From Gigaspora rosea (taxonomy: Eukaryota > Glomeromycota > Glomeromycetes > Diversisporales > Gigasporaceae), in the NCBI GenBank assembly GCA_003550325.1, contig QKWP01000262.1, forward strand, positions 67,254 to 131,253: 64,000 nucleotides of DNA, read 5' to 3'. A program made the position numbers and the translations under genes. Under the pieces are notes generated by a model, which searched no databases, had not been told where the DNA came from, and was given only the letters and a program-made list of their open reading frames with translations. Numbering within the stretch: the stretch's first letter is position 1; the number at the start of each line of letters is the position of its first letter. Of the stretch, positions 46,996 through 57,155 are shown in pieces.

Positions 46996-49345
46996 ATGCA
47001 AACGTTTCTCTCCACTCCAAAATATAATAAGAAGTATATTTATAAAAACCCTCAAATCATTTTTCATAAATTTACTAATGCATTCGCCTATTATAAAATG
47101 GCTTTGTCGGGTTCTCCATCTCCTGATAAAAAAGCATTATGTAACGAATTCAATCATGAATGGAATTTAGTTAAAAAACTTTCTCAGGAAGAAATTGAAA
47201 ACAAAATATTTAATTATTTAAATACCCAGTACAATTGCAAGGATGTGTAACGCGCATTCCAAGTAATCGATCCCTGCCATCACAATCATCGGCAACATCA
47301 TTTTGTTACCACTCGAACCACCAAAATCTGATGAACCAATCTCTTACAATGCTATAGCACAAAAAGAAGCTTCTGCTAAAAAAAAAGAATTAGAAAAAGA
47401 ATTGGCCGAATTACAAGCTATGTCAAGAATTACTACTAATCCTGAATATTATAAAAGTTTTTCTTCCCAGGTTTCTGATATAGAAAAAAATATCAAAAGT
47501 CAAGATGTTCGGTTAGAAAAACTAAAAAGACATGCAGCAAGTCAAAGAAAATCACAAGAAAAAAAAAAATTGCTTAAGGAAGAGCAATTGGTTATAAGGT
47601 ATGATACTCCGGGCTGTCCACCCTTACTTTTTGAATACCCTGATCTACACAACCACATACACTCCTGCATTGAATTTGGAGAGGCTGATGCTCAAAGGCG
47701 GCGTGAAATTATCAAAGTCAGAACGATTAATCACCTTCACACTACTTTAGAGGAAAAATATAATGAGTATTTGTCGCGTACAACTACACGAAACTATATT
47801 CTGCCCTAAAATAATTGCAATCTTTCAGCACGAGCTCACCATCATCCAGCTTTAGTTGGAATTGCAGAAGTTAGCAGGAATGAAAAAAGGGATCATGTTG
47901 ATGGGCATTATTGTTTGGCATCAGTAAAAAATGCTAGAAACTTCGCCTCTGTCTTTGCTGACCAATCTGCTATACTGTCACAAGACAACAAAGCAAAGGT
48001 GTCTGTTGGCATTCCTGCTATAGGAAGATATTTCGAGACAATGCAAACAGTTTACGAACCTGTGACAGTACCTGATCATGACTTTCCAATTGGATCTTCA
48101 CAAAAATTAGTACCATCCGTCTATTTGATAATCAATCCAAAGGAAACTGATGAATCATTAAGGGTTGGCCAAATTTCAATTTTTATTAGAGCACAGTGGC
48201 ACCTCGGTTCTTCTTCTGCCACTCACATGACAGACATCTTATCATTGGTTGCGAATGAAAGGTTTGATGAAGTTTTCAGGTTAGAAAGTGAATTTTTTTA
48301 AATTACATAATTAAAAAACATCTAGATTTAACAATTCATATTTTTATTATTTTTTTACCATTCCTATTTCAGGTATAAAGATGAAGTCAAACCATTGTGG
48401 GTCCTTTTGGTTGACGGTGGGCCAAATGAGAATCCGCAGCATTTCAAAAATATCATTCAATATTGTAAGTTATTTCACCATCTGAATTTAGATTTTTTAA
48501 CAATCCGTACTCACGCTCTGGGCCAGTCGGCTTATAACTCCGTTGAAAGGAGTACGTCATCATTATCAAGAAAAGTCGCTAGAATTACTCTACCAATTAA
48601 TCATTTTGGAAATCACTTGGATTCTCAAGGAAGTGTGCAAAATTATGAACTTGGGCTTCAAAATTTTCGCCATGCTGGCCAGGCCCTCGCAGATTTGTAG
48701 AAGAGAGACCCTATTTATAGAAAGCCAGTTTTTGTTGAGTATATTAATAAACAAATAAATCCATTTTCAAATATGTTATTTTCAGTAAATGAAATGAGGT
48801 ATAAGAAGAACAAGATAATGAAAACAATGATGAAAATGATGAATTATCTGTGCCATGGTCTTGGATCGAAAATCATTGTATCATCTGTCAATATTTCTTG
48901 GATATTTGAAAATGTTATGACCCATCATGTTGTTTTCCAAAACGGGCTGAGGAGGCTTCTGCATTATTGAGTATAAACGATGGGTTTTTGCCTCCATTAA
49001 TTAAAGGAAAGGATAGTCATTACCTAAACGCAATTCATACTTTAGAATATTTTGATTCCATTAAGGTCCCAACATATGACGCTCACCTCCCATCTTTTTC
49101 TGAAGAAAATTATACTAGACGTTGTTGTACTATTTGTAAAAAATACTTTCCTACACTTTCTTTCCTTACCAAACACTGAAGATTTGCACATCCTAGTGCT
49201 AGGGGTAGACGATCAGGCAAACCTCAACTTGAAACAAATTCAGCTGTTGTCGAAGGCTTTTCTATACCTTCATCTTCAGTTAGAATATCTGATCATGAGT
49301 CCATTGCTGTGGCCGTCGCTCTTGGTTATATCTCGGAATAAAAGT
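46996..49345 (+). pseudogene. DDE-type transposase with C-terminal C2H2 finger, decayed
   Basis: Parts in order: a Lys/Asn-rich start (46996-47250); a coiled coil (47303-47600, KKKELEKELAELQAM); DTPGCPPLLFEYPDL; the segment SQDNKAKVSVGIPAIGR with a likely first Asp; DHDFPIGSSQKLVPSVYL; an intron of about 90 bp ending TTTCAG at 48373; LWVLLVDGGPNENPQHFKNI with a likely second Asp; TIRTHALGQSAYNSVERS with a likely Glu; NHFGNHLDSQG; and RCCTICKKYFPTLSFLTKH, a C2H2 finger whose second His pair continues past a TGA (49177-49179). A TAA at 47807-47809 and shifts near 47250-47300 and 48700-48970 break it. I assign DDE roles by spacing and context only. Large multicopy relatives are expected in this fungal group; superfamily unknown to me. 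Confidence 0.7.
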
Positions 49346-49835
49346 TAGAATGGTAAGTTGATAGTATAAGGTTAATCTGATTAAAATACTTAGAGAATAC
49401 TTCCTTATTTTAAATTTAACTCCAAAATTGCAGCCTAAATTTAAGATCGCAAATACAAAAGCTAAAAAAAAAAATTGGGGTTTAAATGTGTTAAATATAG
49501 TTTAGAAGTATATAAAACGCATGTATTTTTTATTAAAGGAATTTATATATAGTATATATGTATGTTCTAAATCTATGTATATATTATAGATTTATTAGTA
49601 TAAATACGTACACAAGTTGTTCAATATTCGAAAAAATCTTTACACTGTATTTTGTGAACCTACGTATACTTCGTTAGCTAGAGTAAGGTCGAATAGATAT
49701 CTGATATCGACGTACGTATGGTATCTACCTGATACATATCGAATAATTTGATTGGCTGATCTAATTAATATATATAGCACCTGATTTTGTCGTTGACCCC
49801 CCTAAAAAATCATGTGATAAATGTCTATACCTAAG

Positions 49836-50480
49836 CTTATTTATATAATAATGAATTCTTTTACGATTTTCTTTCAAAATTAACTCTAAAACCCCTATTC
49901 ATTCTTTTCAACTCCAATTCCATTTTATACGCTCCGGCAACAACTTTTTACGATGGACCAATGACGAAATCGCTCCAATAAAACCTAACGTTTCGATTAT
50001 GACGAAAAAAACACCTAAAGAAAAGAAAATTAATGAAAAAAGGGCAAAAAAAAAAATAAAAAAAATAAGACAAAAAAAAAACTTATCTGAAAAAAGTATT
50101 GGCCCTATTCTTGTCCAGTCGCAGATACGACTGAAAAAATATCAAAATAACGACTATGATGATAACCTAGAAGAAAAAAATGGTAATTATAAAAAAAACC
50201 CTGACAAAAAGATATAAAAAAAAATAGTTAAAAAACGAAAAAAAATTATAAAAAAAAAAAAACTTTCCAAAGAAGCGGTGCCGAAACAACGTAACGAAAT
50301 ATCACCTGCTGCGACAATTTTAAAGATGACAGTTCTGACAACACAAAAAAAAATATATAAAAGAAACATACTTACTGAAAAAAAGTTGTATCGAAACACC
50401 TTCGAAAAAAAAAGCGAAACAAAATTATACAGTATAAAAAAAAAAAACTAATTTCCGGGTGCCGAAACGTACTTTATTGG
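49836..50480 (+). pseudogene. Lys-rich low-complexity coding-like stretch
   Basis: A 72-codon frame (49999-50217, MTKKTPKEKKINEKRAKKK...) is followed by more A-rich sequence that can be read as Lys-rich in other frames up to about 50440. The A runs make it unreliable. It could be the basic tail of a decayed gene or plain A-rich DNA. No domain. Confidence 0.25.
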
Positions 50481-50487
50481 TCCAAGC

Positions 50488-51452
50488 GGGTTGGCTCAGT
50501 CAATATGACTGTGCCACATATTACATTTGTATAACGAGAATACAACTAGCCACACGTACAACTTTTGGTTGTCTAATTTAAGTTGTCTGCTCGAAGGTTC
50601 TACACTAGATGCCATACCTACAACCCAACTAGGGGATTGCCTATTTAAACTCTCTGGCTTCTACCATGTTCAATGTTACTTCCAATATACCCTTTCGAGT
50701 AATTCACTATTAAAAGTACCCTGAGGCTTTAGCCAAACACCTATTGGAGGGCATTTGCCCCTATGGTAAACCTGGTAGAGTGATACCTGTCACCCACAGG
50801 TATTCACCTACACTTTCAGTAACTTATGCATTCACTGAGGCAAAAACTTGCAGTCAGGGGGTTACCCTGCAACTGCTACCATTACCTACTACTGCCCTTG
50901 TAGAGTTCACTAGACCCCAGTACCCGATCAGTCACTCTTTGGATCCTTTTACCCAGTTATACCAGCTACCAATCCAGTTGGCTGGAAGGATCGGTCTGCC
51001 AGGATTTAAGTGCCTAAGGTCTTCCTTTCCTTGGTTCATGCTTCTATAACACATGATCTTTTTCTCCGGTACGACTCCGGCGGCCAGATTGGTGGGCTCC
51101 TTTGCTATAGGGGCTCTTGCCCGTCCAGTTTTCCGGTCAGTCACCGCTAAGATCCTTTTCCCCGGTACAGTCGAAAGTCTAACTACCTCTCCACTCGGGA
51201 CTTGCCAAATGGGTTTCTGTTTCTCTAGTTCCTTGGATTTGTCTGTATAACAAGACACAATTTCGCCTGAAAGCTCCCATTCAAGATAGTAACCAAAGAC
51301 TACAGGTAGTGTACCCAACTGATCGACAAGACACAGTTACCGGAACACAGGTCTATTTTTCAAAAGCGTCGGCAGTGGGATTTGAACTCTAGACCTGCCA
51401 CTTGGGAGGTGACAACTTACCAACTTCCCTAAGTCGCTAACCAAGCTGAATC
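50488..51452 (-). mobile_element. SINE-like GC-rich element with tRNA-like ends
   Basis: The right end on the minus strand is tRNA-like: TTAGGGAAGTTGGTAAGTTG (A box region), anticodon-like loop CTCCCAA, and GGTCTAGAGTTCAAATCCC (B box). CTCCCAA suggests a tRNA-Gly(CCC) ancestor. The left end on the plus strand reads AGCGGGTTGGCTCAGTCAAT, which also resembles an A box and points inward. The GC-rich body contains several chance open frames on both strands. At about 965 bp it is long for a SINE. No TSD found. Confidence 0.5.
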
Positions 51453-51699
51453 TTTTTTATTTAATAACGAAAATATAATTAATTAGTAAATTTTGAAGTT
51501 ATAGTCATTTAAAAACTTTTAAACGGTAAAATGGCAAAATCTAAAAATAGATCATCATCTAATGTCACACAATTTTTATCGGTAGATCTATAAAAATTAG
51601 CCAATCAGTTGAATAACAAACAGGTTTTTAATCCGGAATTGTTATTTTTAGGTTTGTTTTGTTTTTGTGTAACAAAATATGTTTTGCCAATTATCTCAA

Positions 51700-51825
51700 A
51701 ACTCGTGGTCATCCAAATTCTTTGGTTTCTACTTTTGACTGCCCATATGATCGCCAATCTCAAAATGATTGGCCGATCATATAGGGTCACCATGGCGACA
51801 AGTTGCCATTTCCTTTTTGCCTAAA
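51700..51825. mobile_element. Isolated end of the GATCGACCAAT element family
   Basis: ATATGATCGCCAATCTCAAA, then ATGATTGGCCGATCATATAG, then GGGTCACCATGGCGAC match the right end of the element at 57156-58425. The left end of this copy was not found. Confidence 0.55.
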
Positions 51826-52020
51826 AATATTAATAAATTTATTTTTTTTAAATCATAATAATTGATAAAAATAAGGATATTAAATTATTTAATTTGAAAT
51901 ATTAATATCTTATTACTCAGGTAATGGAATTCTCTAAAAATTATATTAGAGGGTAATAATTAATTTAGTTTTGTTTTATTTGTTTTATTTAGAATATTAT
52001 TAAAAATATTACCTCTTTTA

Positions 52021-52902
52021 AACTAGTGCCATATAATACTATATGTTCTATTAGCTTGTTAAATGCATTACCATCATCTTGAACAAACCATTGCTTCCAC
52101 ATATACTCTAAAAAGTATTTTTTATTTAATTATATGACCATTCTATACCATGGAAGCGATGCTTTAACTGCACGCTGAGTTAATTTGATTATGTTCGTAT
52201 AAACACCTGTTTCAGGATCTTTAAAATGTTTTGAATAGTTGACTCTTTCAAGTTTCCTTCATGTTTTTGAACTCTTCAGTCTGGTAGTCAGCCCAAAAAT
52301 TACTATAAATAGTGGTTCCTTTTTTCTATATTCCTCTAAAATTTTTATTAACATTTTTTGTTTGCGATCAGGAGCTATAACTATAAACATATTGTTTGAG
52401 TCTATTTTAACCCCTCCAAAAACTCACTGACCTTCTTTTCTTTTTTTCCAATTATATTTATGCTTACCAATCTGCTTTCATAAATCACCATAATTTTACC
52501 TTCACTACCAATTTTATCACTTTGATTCATTAGTGTTATGCAACAAATATTGTGACAAAAATTATACCAATTAACTATCAATTGTATGAAGACACCAGAT
52601 TCACATGCAGCAAATTTTTGAGATAATTTCTGGGACCAACAAAACATAATTTTAGCGATTATACAAGATAATATTGAATTTTCTAACCAATTTAAATCTT
52701 ATAGTTTGCCCATAACTACAAGAAGTTTTTGAAGTACAGACCCATTTTTGATTATCATTACAGAAACGGTTTTTGCTTTATGTATGGGGCTTTCACATTT
52801 TTTTTTACATAAAAGTAATTGAGGTAAAATGCCAAGCCCTTCAAAAAATTCAATAGCAAAATAAATGTCGGTATAGGTTTTTTCTAATATGGATAAAGGC
52901 AA
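52021..52902 (-). pseudogene. ISXO2/Merlin-like transposase remnant
   Basis: On the minus strand: a Cys-containing start (LLLCKKKCES), IIKNGSVLQKLL, then NQSDKIGSEGKIMVIYESRL, where family members have the first catalytic Asp at the Tyr position (VIDES). Next come EFLEGLKID and MFIVIAPDRKQKML, then FKDPETGVYTNIIKLTQRAV, where the usual HTN...E...W pattern is damaged (Glu to Lys, Trp to Gln), and FLEYMWKQWFVQDD. Frameshifts lie near 52680, 52400 and 52270. IS1595-type transposases of this kind drive Merlin elements. No TIR or TSD found around it. Confidence 0.7.
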
Positions 52903-54065
52903 ACCTATTTCATGGTTTGTAACTTTTTTTCTTTATTTTATTTTATTTTTATTTATTATTAATATATAAGATATAACAAATAAGAGAAAACAACTTTATT
53001 TGAAGTATTTAATTTTTTTAATTTGAACAAATTTAACAAGATTTAATATAAGTCAAAAAACTAATGCTAATATGAAGTCAATAAAGTACTTCTTTTATAG
53101 CTTTTTAGATACTATTAGCAGAAAACTAAAATTATTATTTAATCTATTTTTCAATAGATATTTGGAAGTTTACAATGGGAGTATATTTTTTTGATTTTTA
53201 TTATTATAAATTAGCATATGTGTTCAAATTAACTCAAATTTAGCTTTTTTTAATATTATGAATTCGGCATACATGTCTTTAGGAACAAACTATTTTAATC
53301 TTTGAATAACATTATGAATTTGGCTGCATATTCTTAGGATTAAATTAATTCAACCTTAAATCCATTTTTTTATCATTATAAATTTGGTATACATATCCTT
53401 TAGATTGAATTAATTTAAACAAAATTTAACCATAAAAATATATTTTTTCCTTTATCTTTTAATTTTATTTGCACTAATATTGCATAGTCAAAATTACTTA
53501 GTGCAATTTTGTAATTTGCATTTTTTTTTAATATGATATTATTATTTATTGCACTTCTATTATTTTTTTTAATAAAATTGAATTCACAGAATCACCCCAT
53601 GATTGGTCAAGTAATTTTTGAAAACAATAGAGGAATTTATATAGTTACTATCACGAATAATAAATATTATATACATGCATTTATGATATATTTATAACAA
53701 AATATAAATAATTAATCATTATTAAATTTATTTTATTAAATAATATATGCATTTATAAATACATGTCTAATTTGCAAAGCGAAAATTTAAATAATTTGCA
53801 AAAGAAATTACTATATTACACCATAATTGATAATTAAAAATTTATATATTATGTGCATTAGTTTTTGTTATGTTGACATTAATCAGTATTGCTATTTGCA
53901 AACTCAAATCAAATCAATTTTTTAGGCATATTTGAATTTGATCAAATAAATTTGTTTTGATTTGAATTTGATTTGAATTAAAAATTCTGTATTTGAATTT
54001 GATTTAATTTGAAATTTTTTAAAATTTTAGATAAAATTTTCAAAGGGTTAATATATATGTACTCG
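52903..54065. other. Intergenic AT-rich DNA
   Basis: No gene or bounded element recognised. Near 53900-54020 there is a repetitive AAATTTGATTTGAATTTGA stretch that reappears at 54620-54690. Confidence 0.55.
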
Positions 54066-54560
54066 AAGGTATATATACTGCATCTTGTGATCTAAGATCA
54101 CTACCAAAAATCAAGATCAGATGTAACATTATATGATAAAAAAAATTCAAAACCAACATTCATTTTAAAAAAATCGCTTATTTTGCAAGAAATTGCATAC
54201 TAAACCACCTTCTGTGAATTAATAAAAAGATTTTTTTGAGCAATTTTACAGGACCTAGACAATCTTAATGTAGGTGAGGAGTAAAAAGTGTGTTGATTTT
54301 TTGGGCCAAACTCATCTAAATTCTGGTCTAAATAAAAAATTAATATTAATTTTGACTAGAATTAAGCTGAATTTGGTCCAAAATTTACCCACTTTTTACC
54401 CTACCACCTACTATGGGATTGTCCGGGGTCCTTATTTTACTATATAATAGCCTAAACCTGAACCATATCATAATTCTCACCCTAATCCTAACAATAACCC
54501 TAATATATACAATATAGACATTACTATTTTTGTATGTTATACCATATAATCAAAATAATA
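54066..54560. mobile_element. MITE related to the hAT-type MITE at 19464 (inverted), with a nested MITE
   Basis: After removing 54250-54433, the core matches the reverse complement of 19600-19700: TAAACC/GGTTTAG, GAGCAATTTTACTATATAA and ACCCTAATCCTAACAATAAC. Its own TIRs were not resolved, so the outer limits are approximate. Confidence 0.5.
54250..54433. mobile_element. 184-bp hairpin MITE
   Basis: ATTTTAC flanks it at 54243-54249 and 54434-54440. The arms AGGACCTAGACAATC...GTAAAAAGTG and, reverse-complemented, AAGGACCCCGGACAATCCC...GTAAAAAGTG pair over most of the length. The related MITE at 19464 gives the empty site GAGCAATTTTAC. Confidence 0.78.
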
Positions 54561-55061
54561 GATACAAAAAATTTAATGTACCCTACATATATATTTATAT
54601 TAATTTATTTTTAAATATTTTAAATTTTTGTCAAATCAAATCAAATATTTATTAATTTGAATTTGATTTGAAAAGAATTTGATTTGAGATCAAATATTTG
54701 ATCAAATTAAAACAAATCAACTCAAATTACAGAACTCTAATTATTGTTATGTTACTAATATTGATTTATCTTCTATTATCTTATTTATATACAACCTATA
54801 TGCTATTTATATACAATAGTTATTTGGTGGATTATGGTAGAATAACAAGTACTTCCTGAAAAACTAGTATCTTGTTATGTACCTGGTATGTACTCATTAT
54901 TCATTGATTCAACCTGTATTATATTAATAAAATCTTATAAAATCTTATAATTCACAAGATTTCACTAATTTATTTATCTTAATACATTAAGTAAACTTAT
55001 TCAGATTTAAAATATATTAAAGGTAAAGGGTACTATTTTAAAATTATATATAAACTTAATA

Positions 55062-55236
55062 CAGTCAACCCTCCCTAAATGCATTCCCTCTAAGTGCATG
55101 ACCTCCTTAAATGCATATTAATTTTCTGGCCCAAATATATACTAAACCCCTATAAATGCATTTTTTATTATTGTTCCCTAAATACAAGCCCTCAAAAGTT
55201 TGGTCCCGATGATATGCATTTATGGAGGGTTGACTG
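55062..55236. mobile_element. 175-bp pogo-like MITE
   Basis: The TIRs are CAGTCAACCCTCCCTAAATG and CAGTCAACCCTCCATAAATG (one mismatch in 20), with TA flanks at 55060-55061 and 55237-55238. Copy A reads a single TA here (AAATAGTTAATTTT). The CAGT-AACC-TCC ends are like those of pogo/Tigger elements. Confidence 0.9.
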
Positions 55237-55382
55237 TAGTTAATTTTATTATATCCAATTTGATAAAAATTATAACTGATAATAAATAAACTGATTATAT
55301 TTTAAACCAAGTTTATAGAGCAGGTTTTTCTAATTCAAATAGTATTATTATTTAGGGAATTGATCTTTATCGCACCTGTAAC

Positions 55383-56510
55383 ATGTTACACTCTGATTCA
55401 GACCAATCAAATCACACGATTTTGTAGGCAAAAAATTTTATTTTTTAAAAATTAAAAATTTTACTAATAAGATATAAAAAATAAATAAGTGATATCAAAA
55501 TATATGATGTAAAATTTTATTCAGAACAACTTTTTCTAAGTCATAAAGATAGATTGTTTTAGTAAAAAAATGGTTTATAAGAAAAATCAAAAATTTCAAA
55601 CATTAGCACATATAAAACATATTTTTACTAATTTAATCTATATTTATGTTTAAGTATTATATGTAAATTTTTATGCTAAACAACTTTTTCTAAGTTAAAA
55701 AGATAGATTGTTTAGTAAAAAAAAAAGTTTTATATGTGCTAACTTTGGAAATTTTTGATTTTTCTTATAAACCATTTTTTTTACCAAGACAATCTATCTT
55801 TATGCCTTAGATTTTACATTATATAATATACTATTATATATATAGGGGCATCCATAAATAACGTTATGTTTGAGAGGGGGTCCCCCAAAATATAATGATT
55901 TTTTACTATATAGGGGGGTCCCCCCCAATATAATGCAATTTTTTTATTAAAATTTGTCTAAAACTTGATCCAGTAGTCCAAATTGGATGATTTTTGGTAC
56001 CATTCGAATCATCTCGAGGAGAGGATTCGAATAGTACCAATTTTATTTAATTTGGAGCACTGGGTCACGTTTTATTAACGAAATACTATCAGTTATTATG
56101 TTTTCTTATAAAATTACTATAAAATCAATAGTATTTCATTAATAAAACGTGATCCAGTAATCCAAATGAAATAATTTGGTACCATTAGATTCGTCTCATA
56201 GAGACGAATCAAATGGTACCAAAATCATTCAGATTGGACCACTGGATCATAATATATTCAAGTTTTTGTAAAATTTATATATAAACATACGGATTTTGAA
56301 AAATTTTTTTATATAGTAGGGGGGTCCAGCACTACTATGAGGGGGTACATAACATTATTTATGGATGCCCCCTATATATTACACTTTTATTAAGTAAATT
56401 TTTAATTTTTCAAATAAAATTTTTTTGCCTATAAAATTATGTGATTTGATTGGCGAGTCAGGGAGTGCAACAAATTTATATTCCCTATTATTTATATTAA
56501 TTATTACATA
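55383..56510. mobile_element. TIR element, copy B relative of 16231-17735
   Basis: GACCAATCAAATCACACGAT near the left and ATGTGATTTGATTGG near the right form the arms. It lacks the 630-bp coding-like segment of copy A and has the element 55845-56372 inserted. Confidence 0.6.
55845..56372. mobile_element. TA-flanked element with GGGGCATCCATAAATAA ends
   Basis: The ends are GGGGCATCCATAAATAACGT and, reverse-complemented, GGGGGCATCCATAAATAATG, with subterminal runs GGGGGGTCCCCCC. TA flanks both sides; copy A lacks it (TACTATTATATATATATTTT). The centre has two self-complementary blocks. No ORF. Confidence 0.85.
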
Positions 56511-57155
56511 TGTAATTATAGTACAAATTCTAATTCTATACTATAAACTTAGGACTAATTTATCCTTGAGTCATACTCTACTCAGATTTGAACTCCATAA
56601 ATTTCAAACCAGAATTTATGCTTCAGAACCTATTTGATTCCTCTAAAATTGTATTTTTGCATCTCTTATACTAGTCCTACTGTATTACCGTGAAATAGTG
56701 CACATCTGCACAGAATTTCGATTACTTGTGCGGTATTTCGAGTATGCGCATGTGCACTATTTTGATACCAACCTAGTTTTTATGCAGTATATAAATATTT
56801 ATTTGAAAATCAATTTTTTTAAATAGAAAATATATAGCTTTGTGGCAAATAATTTCCTAAATTATAGATCTTCAATTTGCTATTCATGTATATGTATATA
56901 AACAAGTAATAATCTTGTACAGTACTAAAAATCTAATCTTAATTTATATAACTGTATAAATAGAATAGAAGAACAGTAAATGTCATTCTCAATACCTACT
57001 TTTAGTATTCTGTTTATATGAACTTCTACTTGGTGATACTGACATAACAATTTTTATATATCTGTTATTATTTAATTTTTTTATTGCTATTTTTATTCTA
57101 ATTTTTATCTTATCGATATTGAATTTATTTATTTATTTTTATCTATTTATTTATA

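Larger units (their letters stand above)
44902..49831 (+). mobile_element. 4.93-kb DNA transposon with 4-bp TAAG TSD, unassigned superfamily
   Basis: The left TIR GGTATAGACATTTATCA (44902-44918) is repeated exactly, in reverse complement, at 49815-49831; similarity continues with only scattered mismatches for at least 25 bp. TAAG flanks both ends (44898-44901, 49832-49835). Both subterminal regions share GATTGGCTAAT/GATCAGCCAATC and a CCTGAT block. Inside are a coiled-coil exon, a nested MITE, and a transposase gene at 46996-49345. A TIR plus TSD pair around one transposase makes this a formerly autonomous element. Confidence 0.85.

Noticed and set aside
50744..51318. Several frames on both strands in the GC-rich block
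   Set aside because: The block has tRNA-like ends and no protein motif; low stop density follows from its base composition.
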